A DNA stretch of 64,000 nucleotides from Streptomyces sp. B93 (GCF_018070565.1 NZ_JAGPXL010000014.1:62001-126000), one strand, 5' to 3'. Positions 47,932-56,343 are shown, counted from the first letter of the stretch. The notes: generated from the sequence alone by a model not told the origin. Numbers and translations: made by a program.

Positions 47932-48008
47932 CAGCTCACCACCGCGCACCGGCCCCCCGGTGACGGCCGGGCGTACGCGGCGCGCGGACCGCGTACGAAG
48001 GGACTGAC

Positions 48009-49160
48009 GTGACACGCAAGACGGTGCGTATCGCCATGAACGGCGTGACCGGGCGCATGGGCTACCGCCAGCACCTGGTCCGCTCCATCCTCGCCCTGCG
48101 CGAACAGGGCGGCCTCGACCTCGGCGACGGCACCGTGCTGTGGCCGGAACCGGTCCTCGTCGGCCGTCGTGAGCACGCGCTGAAGGCGCTTGCCGAACGC
48201 CACGGTCTCGACCACTTCTCCACCGACCTCGACGCGGTCCTCGCCGACCCCACCGTCGACATCTACTTCGACGCCCAGGTCACCTCCGCCCGCGAGGAGG
48301 CCATCAAGAAGGCGATCGCCGCGGGCAAGCACATCTACACCGAGAAGCCCACCGCCACCGGCCTGCAAGGCGCCCTGGAGCTGGCCCGTCTCGCGAACGA
48401 GAAGGGCGTCAGACACGGCGTCGTCCAGGACAAGCTCTTCCTCCCCGGCCTGCTCAAGCTGAAGCGGCTCATCGACGGCGGCTTCTTCGGCCGCATCCTG
48501 TCCGTGCGCGGCGAGTTCGGCTACTGGGTCTTCGAGGGCGACTGGCAGACGGCCCAGCGCCCCTCCTGGAACTACCGCGCCGAGGACGGCGGCGGCATCG
48601 TCGTCGACATGTTCCCGCACTGGGAGTACGTCCTGCACGAGCTGTTCGGCCGGGTGAGGTCCGTCCAGGCCATCGCCACCACCCACATCCCGCAGCGCTG
48701 GGACGAGAACGGCAAGCCCTACGACGCCACCGCCGACGACGCCGCCTACGGCATCTTCGAACTCGACGGCGGCGCCATCGCCCAGATCAACTCCTCCTGG
48801 GCCGTGCGCGTCAACCGCGACGAACTCGTGGAGTTCCAGGTCGACGGCACCGAGGGCTCCGCCGTCGCGGGCCTGCGCAACTGCCGCGTCCAGCACCGCA
48901 GCGCCACCCCCAAGCCGGTCTGGAACCCCGACGTCCCCGCCACCGAGGCGTTCCGTGACCAGTGGCAGGAGATCCCGGACAACGCCGACTTCGACAACGG
49001 CTTCAAGGCCCAGTGGGAGCTGTTCCTCAAGCACGTCCACACCGGCGCCCCCTACCACTGGGACCTGCTGGCCGGCGCCCGCGGCGTCCAGCTCGCCGAG
49101 CTGGGCCTGAGGTCCTCGGCCGAGGGCCGCCGCATCGACGTACCGGAGATCGCGCTGTGA
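48009..49160 (+). CDS. Gfo/Idh/MocA-family oxidoreductase (383 aa)
   Basis: NAD(P)-dependent dehydrogenase for a sugar or cyclitol. VRIAMNGVTGRMGYRQHLVR is an atypical Rossmann N-terminus (GxTGxMGY rather than GxGxxG). YFDAQVTSAREEAIKKAIAA and GKHIYTEKPTATGLQGALEL follow; EKP is the family signature with the catalytic Lys. The C-terminal domain contains WNYRAEDGGGIVVDMFPHWE. GTG 48009 follows the divergent promoter region. It overlaps the next gene by 4 nt (GTGA). Confidence 0.9.
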   Translation: MTRKTVRIAMNGVTGRMGYRQHLVRSILALREQGGLDLGDGTVLWPEPVLVGRREHALKALAERHGLDHFSTDLDAVLADPTVDIYFDAQVTSAREEAIKKAIAAGKHIYTEKPTATGLQGALELARLANEKGVRHGVVQDKLFLPGLLKLKRLIDGGFFGRILSVRGEFGYWVFEGDWQTAQRPSWNYRAEDGGGIVVDMFPHWEYVLHELFGRVRSVQAIATTHIPQRWDENGKPYDATADDAAYGIFELDGGAIAQINSSWAVRVNRDELVEFQVDGTEGSAVAGLRNCRVQHRSATPKPVWNPDVPATEAFRDQWQEIPDNADFDNGFKAQWELFLKHVHTGAPYHWDLLAGARGVQLAELGLRSSAEGRRIDVPEIAL

Positions 49161-50308
49161 CCATCCGCCTCCCGGACCCGCAGGGCGTACTGCGGACCTA
49201 CGAGCCCCGCACCGACCCGCTCAGCCTCACCGCAGAAGGCGCTTTCTCCTCGCGTACGGTCTTCTCCGCCGCGCACGTCGTCGCCGACCCCCGCGCCGAC
49301 GTGTCCCCCGACTCACCCGCCGCCGTCGACTGGGACGCCACCCTCGCCTTCCGCCGCCACCTGTGGTCCCACGGGCTCGGTGTCGCCGAGGCCATGGACA
49401 CCGCCCAGCGCGGCATGGGCCTGGACTGGGCGGGCGCCGCCGAGCTGATCCGCCGCAGCGCCGCCGAGGCCAGGGCCGTCGGCGGCCGGATCGCCTGCGG
49501 CGTCGGCACCGACCAGCTCGCCGCCGGTACGACGGCCGAGGTCCGCGCGGCCTACGAGGAGCAGCTCGCCGTCGTCGAGGAGGCGGGCGCCCAGGCCATC
49601 GTCATGGCCTCCCGTGCCCTGACCGCGGCGGCCCGGGGCCCCGAGGACTACCTGGAGGTCTACGGCCACCTGCTGCGCCAGGCCGCCGAACCGGTGATCC
49701 TGCACTGGCTCGGCCCCATGTTCGACCCGGCCCTCGAGGGCTACTGGGGCTCCAGCGACCTGGACGTGGCCACCGGCACCTTCCTCGACGTCATCGCCGC
49801 CCACCCCGACAAGGTCGACGGCATCAAGGTCTCCCTGCTGGACGCCCAGCGCGAGATCGACCTGCGCCGCCGCCTGCCGAAGGGCGTGCGCTGCTACACC
49901 GGCGACGACTTCAACTACCCCGAGCTGATCGCGGGCGACGAGCAGGGCTTCAGTCACGCCCTGCTCGGCATCTTCGACCCGCTCGGACCGCTCGCGGCGG
50001 AGGCGGTGCGCGTCCTGGACACCGGGGACGTCGCGGGCTTCCGTGCCCTGCTCGACCCGACGGTGGAACTGTCCCGCCACCTCTTCCAGGCCCCCACCCG
50101 CTTCTACAAGACCGGCGTGGTCCTCCTGGCCTGGCTCTCCGGCCACCAGTCCCACTTCACGATGGTCGGCGGCCTCCAGTCGGCCCGCTCCCTGCCCCAC
50201 CTGGCCCGCGCCTACGAACTCGCCGACGGCCTCGGCCTGTTCCCCGACCCCAAGCTCGCCGAGGAACGGATGAAGACCCTGCTCGCGCTGTACGGAGTCG
50301 ACCAGTGA
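49157..50308 (+). CDS. DUF993 dihydrodipicolinate-synthase-like aldolase (383 aa)
   Basis: DUF993 protein related to class I (DHDPS-like) aldolases, a TIM-barrel fold. VIMASRALTAAARGPEDYLE and the likely Schiff-base Lys in DGIKVSLLDAQREIDLRRRL are visible, followed by VRCYTGDDFNYPELIAGDEQ. The substrate is unknown. It is in the middle of an operon with an oxidoreductase and an isomerase, overlapping both by 4 nt. A retro-aldol or dehydratase step on an oxidised sugar is the inference. Confidence 0.85.
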   Translation: MTIRLPDPQGVLRTYEPRTDPLSLTAEGAFSSRTVFSAAHVVADPRADVSPDSPAAVDWDATLAFRRHLWSHGLGVAEAMDTAQRGMGLDWAGAAELIRRSAAEARAVGGRIACGVGTDQLAAGTTAEVRAAYEEQLAVVEEAGAQAIVMASRALTAAARGPEDYLEVYGHLLRQAAEPVILHWLGPMFDPALEGYWGSSDLDVATGTFLDVIAAHPDKVDGIKVSLLDAQREIDLRRRLPKGVRCYTGDDFNYPELIAGDEQGFSHALLGIFDPLGPLAAEAVRVLDTGDVAGFRALLDPTVELSRHLFQAPTRFYKTGVVLLAWLSGHQSHFTMVGGLQSARSLPHLARAYELADGLGLFPDPKLAEERMKTLLALYGVDQ

Positions 50309-51156
50309 GCCAACTCGACGACCTCGGTGACCTCGCCCGCTTCAGCATCAACCAGATGACGGTCAAGCAGCTCACCCTGCCCGAACTCGCCGACACCTGC
50401 GGGGTGCTGGGCGTCCGCAACGTCGGCCTGTGGCGCGAACCCGTCCAGCGGTACGGCGTCGAGGCCGCCGCCAAGCTGGTCCGCGACGCGGGCCTGACCG
50501 TGACCACCCTCTGCCGCGGCGGCTTCCTCACCGCCCTCGACGCCGAGGCACGCGCGCGTGCCCTCGACGACAACCGCCGCGCCGTCGACGAGGCGGTGAC
50601 GCTGGGCACCGACACCCTCGTCCTGGTCTCCGGCGGCCTCCCACCCGGCTCCAAGGACCTGCACGGCGCCCGCGAACGCATCGCCGACGCGCTGGCCGAG
50701 CTGGGCCCCTACGCGGAGTCCCATGGCGTACGGCTGGCCATCGAACCGCTGCACCCCATGTACGCCGCCGACCGCTGCGTCGTCTCCACCCTGACCCAGG
50801 CCCTCGACCTCGCCGAGCGCTTCCCCGCCCACCAGGTCGGCGTCACCGTCGACACGTACCACATCTGGTGGGACGACCGGGCGCCCGAGCAGATCGCCCG
50901 CGCGGGCGCGAGCGGCCGTATCCACACCTTCCAGCTCGCCGACTGGACCACTCCGCTGCCGGAGGGCGTCCTCAACGGCCGCGGGCAGATCGGGGACGGC
51001 TCGATCGACATGCGGGAGTGGAAGGGGTACGTGGAGGCGGCGGGGTACACCGGCGCCATCGAGGTGGAATTGTTCAACGATCCCCTGTGGGCACGGGACG
51101 GGCGGGAGGTGCTGGAGGAGACGGCGGCGCGGTTCGTGGAGCATGTGATGCGTTGA
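50305..51156 (+). CDS. TIM-barrel sugar phosphate isomerase/epimerase-like protein (283 aa)
   Basis: AP-endonuclease-2-like barrel: FSINQMTVKQLTLPELADTC, VRLAIEPLHPMYAADRCVVS (metal Glu), VGVTVDTYHIWWDD (metal Asp/His), RIHTFQLADWTTPLPEGVLN and GAIEVELFNDPLWARDG (final metal Glu) are in the normal order. It probably isomerises or epimerises the oxidised sugar. GTG 50305 overlaps the DUF993 stop by 4 nt. The codons for ELFNDP at 51066-51083 contain a copy of the same TTCAACGATCC word that is repeated after the gene. Confidence 0.88.
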   Translation: MSQLDDLGDLARFSINQMTVKQLTLPELADTCGVLGVRNVGLWREPVQRYGVEAAAKLVRDAGLTVTTLCRGGFLTALDAEARARALDDNRRAVDEAVTLGTDTLVLVSGGLPPGSKDLHGARERIADALAELGPYAESHGVRLAIEPLHPMYAADRCVVSTLTQALDLAERFPAHQVGVTVDTYHIWWDDRAPEQIARAGASGRIHTFQLADWTTPLPEGVLNGRGQIGDGSIDMREWKGYVEAAGYTGAIEVELFNDPLWARDGREVLEETAARFVEHVMR

Positions 51157-51157
51157 G

Positions 51158-51245
51158 TCGTTCAACGAGGATCGTTCAACAATCCTTATGAGCCGACGGC
51201 CGAGTGAGGATCGTTCAACGATCCCCTTGTCTCGTTCAACGATCC
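51158..51245. repeat. Four copies of a GGATCGTTCAACGATCC-type palindrome between convergent operons
   Basis: Copies: 51158-51168 (partial), 51169-51185 (one mismatch in the right arm), 51208-51224 (perfect GGATCGTT-C-AACGATCC) and 51232-51245 (partial). They fill the 89 bp between the isomerase stop and the gvpK stop. The hairpins would be stable in either transcript, so a terminator function is plausible, but the repeated exact word also suggests a protein-binding site. Confidence 0.75.
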
Positions 51246-51632
51246 TCACGGCGGCGGGAGCAGCGGCCCCAGCGGCCCCAGGTCCAGGTTGAGGTCCTCC
51301 AGCGTGAGGCCGTACCGGTCGCACAGCTCGGCCATCCTGTCGTGCAGGACCATCAGCGTCAGGCCCAGCCGCTCCTCCTGCTCCTCCGTCAGCCCGCCCT
51401 CGTCGACCCGGCGCAGCGCCTGCCGCTCCATCAACTGGCGCAGCAGCTCGACGATGGTCAGGACCAGCCTGACCAGGTCCCGTTCCACGGTGTCCGGATC
51501 GGTGCGCAGCCGGTGCGCCGCACTCCGCCCGGCCGGAGGCTCCACGAGGTCCTCCGGCCGGGCGGGCAACAGCGAGAACGCGCGCGAGGCCGCGTCGGCG
51601 ACCTCCCGCAGCCGGTCAGCCGGGTCCGTCAC
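51246..51632 (-). CDS. gvpK: GvpK gas vesicle protein (128 aa)
   Basis: GvpK family: VERDLVRLVLTIVELLRQLM and LTEEQEERLGLTLMVLHDRM are the conserved helices, ending in a Pro-rich tail LGPLGPLLPPP. An accessory protein needed for vesicle assembly. GTG 51632 overlaps the end of gvpS by 17 nt; last gene of the gvp operon. Its stop abuts the palindrome repeats. Confidence 0.93.
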   Translation of the reverse strand: MTDPADRLREVADAASRAFSLLPARPEDLVEPPAGRSAAHRLRTDPDTVERDLVRLVLTIVELLRQLMERQALRRVDEGGLTEEQEERLGLTLMVLHDRMAELCDRYGLTLEDLNLDLGPLGPLLPPP

Positions 51633-51903
51633 GGTCGCCGTCGCCTTCCGTGAGCGCCCGGCCCGGCGGTATCAGGGCCCACTGCTCGTCCATCTGCTCG
51701 CGGACGGAGACGATCACCGCACGCAGCGAGATCCGCACCAGGTCGATGTCCGCGATCGACAGCACCAGATCACCGGTCAGCACGACCCCGCCGCTCAGCA
51801 GCCGGTCCAGCAGGTCGATCAGCGCGACCTGCCGCCCGGAGACGGGCCGGTCGTCGTACGGGCCGTAGGAGCCGTACGCGTCCTCGGGGCCGTGTCCGTT
51901 CAC
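51616..51903 (-). CDS. gvpS: GvpS, GvpA-family minor structural protein (95 aa)
   Basis: A GvpA-like core at residues about 26-71 (VALIDLLDRLLSGGVVLTGD then LVLSIADIDLVRISLRAVIV) is preceded by a Gly/Tyr-rich N-terminal extension. GvpS is one of three GvpA-family proteins in the operon, probably a cap or tip component. GTG 51903 overlaps the gvpL stop (GTGA). Confidence 0.88.
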   Translation of the reverse strand: MNGHGPEDAYGSYGPYDDRPVSGRQVALIDLLDRLLSGGVVLTGDLVLSIADIDLVRISLRAVIVSVREQMDEQWALIPPGRALTEGDGDRDGPG

Positions 51904-52712
51904 CGTTGCGGCACCTCCTCCTGCGCCGGGGGCGCGGCGAAGGAGTACGGCGCCCAGGGGCCGGTGACCTCCACCCGGACCCCGGGCAGGCCGTCGGCGG
52001 CGTGCCGCATGCGGTCGCGGAACTCCCCGGCGAGGTGGCGAGGCACGAGGTAGGCGTCGTTGGCGACGTTCTCGGCGGTCCCACCGGTCCCGTCCGGCAG
52101 CTGGGCGAGGTCGCCCTGCTGCGGCCGGTGCCGGGCGCGTTCGACGGCGACGGCACGCGCGAGTTCCTCGGTGCGCCTTACCGCCTCCTGGGCGGACCGC
52201 CAGGTGTCCTCCCGTTCCTGGCGCAGCCTGCGGCGGCTGCGGAGGTACGCGCGTCCGGCGTCGGGGCCGCTGTGCGCGACCGGTGCGGGCGCGGCCGGGG
52301 GCGCGCTCTCGGCGTACACCTTCACACCCCACTCCTCGTGGTCCGCGAACCGTTCGAGGAGCGTGGTGAAGGCCGTCTCGCGCTGCCCGAGCATCGCCGC
52401 GACCCGCGCCTCGTCGAGGTAGACGGTCGCCAGCCGCAGGGGCAGGACGGTGGTGCGTGCCGCCAGGGCCTCGATGACGGAGTGGTGCGCCCGCGCGGTC
52501 GTCTCCAGCCAGTCCAGGTCCTCCAGACGCGACTTCAGGGCGGCCTCGGAGAACTCCCCGGCGGGCACCGTCCCCACCACGGCGGCCAGCGCGCCGGAGC
52601 GTACGTGCGCGACCGGCGCCCCCGCCACGCCGTGCAGCCCCGTCAGCGCGCCCGGATCGGCGACGGCGGACGCCGGGACGACGGCGTACACGTAGGTCAG
52701 CTGCCCGGTCAC
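51900..52712 (-). CDS. gvpL: GvpL/GvpF-family protein (270 aa)
   Basis: GvpF/L fold: LTYVYAVVPASAVADPGALT opens, then RAHHSVIEALAARTTVLPLR and WAPYSFAAPPAQEE at the end, typical of this family. A long Arg-rich central helix (YLRSRRRLRQEREDTWRSAQ) lies at about residues 165-200. Accessory factor that binds GvpA during assembly. GTG 52712 overlaps gvpJ stop. Confidence 0.92.
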   Translation of the reverse strand: MTGQLTYVYAVVPASAVADPGALTGLHGVAGAPVAHVRSGALAAVVGTVPAGEFSEAALKSRLEDLDWLETTARAHHSVIEALAARTTVLPLRLATVYLDEARVAAMLGQRETAFTTLLERFADHEEWGVKVYAESAPPAAPAPVAHSGPDAGRAYLRSRRRLRQEREDTWRSAQEAVRRTEELARAVAVERARHRPQQGDLAQLPDGTGGTAENVANDAYLVPRHLAGEFRDRMRHAADGLPGVRVEVTGPWAPYSFAAPPAQEEVPQR

Positions 52713-53122
52713 GACTCTCGGCTCCGGTCCTCCCGGCGTTTGCGGCGGGGCGCGTCGTCGCGGGACCTGCGGGGCGGCTCGGACGGTTCGGGGAGCTGCC
52801 GGCGCAGTTCCTGGATCTCGGCGCGCAGTCGCCGGTTCTGTTCCTCCAGGGAGCGGCGGCCGTCCGCGCGTGAGGACAGCGCGGGATCGTGCTCCCACCA
52901 GTCGATGCCGATCTCCCGCGCCTTGTCGACCGACGCCACCAGCAGCCGCAGCTTGATCGTGAGCAGCTCGATGTCGAGCAGGTTGATCTTGATGTCGCCG
53001 ACGATGACGATGCCCTTGTCGAGCACACGCTCCAGGATGTCGGCGAGGTTGGCGCTGGAACCCTGGCCGTACGGATAGACGGACCTCGACGGTGTGGGGG
53101 CGGGGGAATCGGGGTGCGTCAC
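52709..53122 (-). CDS. gvpJ: GvpJ, GvpA-family minor protein (137 aa)
   Basis: GvpA-type core at residues about 25-68 (NLADILERVLDKGIVIVGDI then KINLLDIELLTIKLRLLVAS), followed by a long charged tail with RRLRAEIQELRRQLPEPSEP, probably coiled. Overlaps neighbours by GTGA on both sides. Minor structural component of the vesicle. Confidence 0.9.
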   Translation of the reverse strand: MTHPDSPAPTPSRSVYPYGQGSSANLADILERVLDKGIVIVGDIKINLLDIELLTIKLRLLVASVDKAREIGIDWWEHDPALSSRADGRRSLEEQNRRLRAEIQELRRQLPEPSEPPRRSRDDAPRRKRREDRSRES

Positions 53123-54048
53123 CGGGGTGCCTCCTCCTCGTCCTCGTCCTCGTCGTAGTCGTCCTCGCCTTCGTCCTCGTCGTACTCGTCCTCTTCGTCG
53201 TGCTCGGTCTCGTCCGTCCCCTCGGCCTCTTCGTCCCCTTCCTCCTCCTCCGCTTCCTCCGCCCCCCGTACGACCTCGCCGTCGCGGATCTCCCCGCGCC
53301 AGCCTCCGGTGGCCTCGCCGCGCATCATGACGAACGTGCGGTAGAGCTTCAGGTCGAGGCGGGCGCGGCGGCCCTGCGCCCGCACCAGGTTGCCGGTCTT
53401 CTCGAACAGGCCGCTGGGGAAGTACTGGAGGACCAGCAGCACCTTGGTGAGGTTCTCGCCGAGCGGGTGGAAGGTCACCACGCCCTTGGTGGTCCCCTTG
53501 GGTCCCTCGGACGTCCAGGCGATCCGCTCGTCCGGCACCTGCTCGGTGACGACACCCCGCCACCGGCGGTTGGACTTGGCGACCTTCACCTGCCACTCGG
53601 TGGTCGTGTCGTCCTTCCGCTGGACGTCGACCACGCCCTTGGCGAACCGGCCGAACTCCTGGAACTGCGTCCACTGGTTGTACGCCTCGCGCACTGGCAC
53701 GCCGACGTCGATGTCCTCGATGATGGCGATGCTCTTGCCGGTGCCTCCCCCGGACCCCTCGGCGCGCTTCTTGCCGGTGGCCTCCTTCGCCTTGTCCAGC
53801 ACCGCGTCCTTGGCGTGGGATGCGGCCGAGGTGGCCGACGGGAGGAGGTCCTTGGGGTCGAGGCGCGGACTCAGGTGCGGGCGGCGCAGGTGGCCCTCGC
53901 CGAGACGGCGCGCTCCCGAGCCCATCTTCTGGCCCGCGCCCTGGAGCATCGTCTGGAGCCGCGCCTCTATGTACTGCTGCAGCTCCTCCTTGAGGTGGGC
54001 GGTGCCGGGGTTCTGCTGGACCTGCTCACGGAGCTTGCCCTCAGCCAT
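53119..54048 (-). CDS. gvpZ: GvpZ: SRPBCC-domain protein with acidic tail (309 aa)
   Basis: The N-terminus is helical (MAEGKLREQVQQNPGTAHLK). A START/SRPBCC cyclase-like domain occupies about residues 105-240 (SIAIIEDIDVGVPVREAYNQ, GVVTFHPLGENLTKVLLVLQ). The last ~65 residues are almost entirely Glu/Asp with a few Tyr/Gly, ending EEEAPR. This is unusual in gas vesicle clusters outside Streptomyces. It could bind a lipid or hydrophobic GvpA surface, with the acidic tail acting in charge-based recruitment; unproven. Confidence 0.85.
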   Translation of the reverse strand: MAEGKLREQVQQNPGTAHLKEELQQYIEARLQTMLQGAGQKMGSGARRLGEGHLRRPHLSPRLDPKDLLPSATSAASHAKDAVLDKAKEATGKKRAEGSGGGTGKSIAIIEDIDVGVPVREAYNQWTQFQEFGRFAKGVVDVQRKDDTTTEWQVKVAKSNRRWRGVVTEQVPDERIAWTSEGPKGTTKGVVTFHPLGENLTKVLLVLQYFPSGLFEKTGNLVRAQGRRARLDLKLYRTFVMMRGEATGGWRGEIRDGEVVRGAEEAEEEEGDEEAEGTDETEHDEEDEYDEDEGEDDYDEDEDEEEAPR

Positions 54049-54547
54049 CGCCCTGCCTCCTCGACCTCGAGGCGGCCACCGTCTTCTTGCGCGGCGGACT
54101 GGAACGCTTCTTGGGCGTTTCGCGCTTCGGCGTCTCGTCCTCTGCTGTCTTGTCCTTCGGCGTCTCGTCCTGCGCTGTCTCTTCCTCCGGCGCTTCGCCC
54201 TCCGCCGGCTCGTCCGGGGGCTCCTCCTCGAGTCCTTCCCCGGGTTCCTGCGCGTCGCGTCCCTGGTCCCGCAGCCCCGCCGTCCGTTCGTGCAGCGCGT
54301 CGGCGAGGTGGTCGGCCTTCGCGGTGAGGACGGAGCTGGCCGCCGCCTTGCCCGCTTCGGACAGCTCGGTGCGCACCTGCCCGGTGATGTTGTGGAGGAA
54401 GGGCGAGTCGAGGGCCTTGCCGAACTGTCCCGGCCGGACCCGCGATCCGGCCAGCAGGGCGCCGAGGCTGATGGCGAGCTTGCCCTTCTTCGTCCGGCCG
54501 AGCACATAGCCGCCCAGGACGGCCGCGCCGATCTTGGCGTTGTTCAT
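54041..54547 (-). CDS. gvpY: GvpY: small Streptomyces gas-vesicle-cluster protein (168 aa)
   Basis: Starts MNNAKIGAAVLGGYVLGRTK with a Gly/Ala-rich segment resembling a short membrane-associated helix. The C-terminal half is charged and low complexity with repeated ETPK/DETP units, ending in an Arg/Lys-rich stretch. Unknown function. Overlaps gvpZ by 8 nt. The name follows the Streptomyces cluster nomenclature recalled from the literature. Confidence 0.8.
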   Translation of the reverse strand: MNNAKIGAAVLGGYVLGRTKKGKLAISLGALLAGSRVRPGQFGKALDSPFLHNITGQVRTELSEAGKAAASSVLTAKADHLADALHERTAGLRDQGRDAQEPGEGLEEEPPDEPAEGEAPEEETAQDETPKDKTAEDETPKRETPKKRSSPPRKKTVAASRSRRQGDG

Positions 54548-54570
54548 GATCCGTCTTCTTTCCGTGCCCC

Positions 54571-54834
54571 TCACAGCCCCGGCTGCGCGCCGCGCTGGAG
54601 CTGGTGGACCCTGATCTCCTCCAGGCGGTGCAGCAGTGCCTCCTCGTGCCGTGCGAACTCCTCGTCGTCGATCTGTCCCTCGTCCCGGGCCCGTTCCAGG
54701 CTGATGAGCGCCTCCTGCACGGGGGCCGGGTCGTAGTACTCCTCCTCGGCGGCGCGGACGACCTTGTCGATCACCCAGCCGACGCCCCGGAAGGGCGCGA
54801 GCGGCAGCGTCACGATGCCCACGACCAGTCCCAC
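54571..54834 (-). CDS. gvpG: GvpG gas vesicle protein (87 aa)
   Basis: Starts VGLVVGIVTLPLAPFRGVGW, then the helical VQEALISLERARDEGQIDDE and FARHEEALLHRLEEIR blocks typical of GvpG. Accessory assembly protein. GTG 54834 has GAGGAGG 7 nt upstream. It lies 23 nt before gvpY and 16 nt after gvpF. Confidence 0.93.
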   Translation of the reverse strand: MGLVVGIVTLPLAPFRGVGWVIDKVVRAAEEEYYDPAPVQEALISLERARDEGQIDDEEFARHEEALLHRLEEIRVHQLQRGAQPGL

Positions 54835-54850
54835 TGGTGAACCTCCTCGG

Positions 54851-55564
54851 TCAGGCGAAGCTGTACGGCGGGAGGGGGCCGCGCAGCCGGAGTTCGACAC
54901 CGTCGCCGAGCCGTCCGGCCACGTCGTCTCCCACGCGGGCGAAGTCCTCGGCGCGGTCGTCGGGGATCAGGAAGGAGGCGCTGACGAAGTACTGCTGGGA
55001 GGGCGGGGAGAGCTTCTCGGCGAGCGCCAGCGGGCGCAGCGCGGTCAGCACCTCGGCGGCCAGCGCCTCCTGCCGTACCTGGACCTGCTCGGCGAGGAGT
55101 TGTCCGAGGGCCAGCCGGTCCTCGTAGGTGCCACCGCCGTCGCGGGTCGCCGCGTTGAGGGCGCGGGCCTGCTCGGAGTCGGTCAGGACGGCGCGCAGCA
55201 CCGTGTCCTCGTCCTGGACACCCTTGACGTTGAACTCCACGCGTCCGGCGAGTTCGTCCAGGCGCTGGGTGAAGGGTTCGGCGCGTTCGTCGAGCACCGC
55301 GCGTACGGCGTCCTCGTCGGGAGCGACGTATCCGAAGCCGAGGGGGAGGACCGTGCCGTCGGCCCACAGGGTCTCCAGGATCTCCTGGTGGGCGGCCAGG
55401 GCCTCGCGGGAGACGCCCAGTTGTCCGGGGGCCTCGCTGACCACGGCGCACAGGTCGCCGCTGCGTACCGTGCGCACTTCTGTGGGCGCCGCGCCGACAC
55501 CCTTGGCGCCCTCCAGCCGCAGTGGGTGTGACGCCTTGGTGATCCCGTACACGTACAGCGACAT
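54851..55564 (-). CDS. gvpF: GvpF gas vesicle protein (237 aa)
   Basis: GvpF/L family: MSLYVYGITKASHPLRLEGA, then HQEILETLWADGTVLPLGFG, and the C-terminal RLRGPLPPYSFA characteristic of GvpF. GvpF binds GvpA and regulates nucleation. ATG 55564 is preferred; a GTG at 55576 is adjacent to the GGAGG and too close for use. Overlaps no other gene, being 8 nt after gvpA stop. Confidence 0.93.
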   Translation of the reverse strand: MSLYVYGITKASHPLRLEGAKGVGAAPTEVRTVRSGDLCAVVSEAPGQLGVSREALAAHQEILETLWADGTVLPLGFGYVAPDEDAVRAVLDERAEPFTQRLDELAGRVEFNVKGVQDEDTVLRAVLTDSEQARALNAATRDGGGTYEDRLALGQLLAEQVQVRQEALAAEVLTALRPLALAEKLSPPSQQYFVSASFLIPDDRAEDFARVGDDVAGRLGDGVELRLRGPLPPYSFA

Positions 55565-55572
55565 GGGGCGCT

Positions 55573-56034
55573 TCACTCCTCCCGGTCCTTGGAGGAACGG
55601 CGGCCGGAACCGCGTTCCGCGCGCTCGTGCTGCTTCTCACGCCCGGACCGGCGCTCGTCCCGTTCGTCGTCGTGCCCTTTCTGGAGCGACTCGGTGACGG
55701 CCTGGACCGCGCCGGTCAGCGCCCCCTTGCTCTTGCCGCGGGCGCCCCCCTCGGTGGTGTCCTCGACGATGTCGGACAGTTGTGCGGGCGCCTTGCGTCC
55801 GGCTTCGAGGTCCAGCCGGTTGCAGGCCTCCGCGAAGCGCAGATACGTGTCGACGCTGGCGACGACGACCCGGGCGTCGATCTTCACCAGCTCGATGCCG
55901 ACCAGTGACACCCGCGCGAACGCGTCGATGACCAGGCCCCGGTCGAGGACGAGTTCCAGTACGTCGTAGAGATTGCCCGAACCACCGGAACCGGTGGATA
56001 CGGCTCCCCCATTGCCCTGCGGCACCACAGTCAC
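55573..56034 (-). CDS. gvpA: GvpA major gas vesicle protein, extended form (153 aa)
   Basis: Core GvpA at residues about 21-70: [41 protein letters not shown] charged C-terminal extension of about 80 residues ([20 protein letters not shown]) is typical of Streptomyces GvpA, much longer than the ~70-residue cyanobacterial protein. It forms the vesicle wall. GTG 56034 follows AAGGGGAA. Confidence 0.9.
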   Translation of the reverse strand: MTVVPQGNGGAVSTGSGGSGNLYDVLELVLDRGLVIDAFARVSLVGIELVKIDARVVVASVDTYLRFAEACNRLDLEAGRKAPAQLSDIVEDTTEGGARGKSKGALTGAVQAVTESLQKGHDDERDERRSGREKQHERAERGSGRRSSKDREE

Positions 56035-56064
56035 GGGGTTCCCCTTACCGGTTGTGCGTGTCGA

Positions 56065-56343
56065 TCAGCGTCTGTCCCTGTCGACCTGTGAGCGCGTGTA
56101 CCGGCGGCCGCGTTCGTACCCCAGCAGCTTGCCCGCGGGATCGAGAACGACCTGGTAGCTGGCCATCACACTGGTCGTCTCCGGGATGCGCTCCAGCTCC
56201 ACGACCTCGACATCGGCCTCCCAGCCCTGCTCGGTCGGCTTCAGCGCGGAAACCGACTCGGGGGCCCGTCCGAGCAACTCGGTGAGCTGTTCGGCCGCGT
56301 TGCGCATGGCCTCAGCGGCGGAGACCCGTTCGTCGTCGGTCAT
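56065..56343 (-). CDS. gvpO: GvpO gas vesicle protein (92 aa)
   Basis: GvpO family: AEQLTELLGRAPESVSALKP, then GWEADVEVVELERIPETTSV, MASYQVVLDPAGKLLGYERG and the final RRYTRSQVD. First gene of the gvp operon; an assembly/regulatory accessory protein. ATG 56343 is preceded by GTGGAG; an upstream in-frame GTG could extend the N-terminus by about 10 residues. Confidence 0.92.
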   Translation of the reverse strand: MTDDERVSAAEAMRNAAEQLTELLGRAPESVSALKPTEQGWEADVEVVELERIPETTSVMASYQVVLDPAGKLLGYERGRRYTRSQVDRDRR

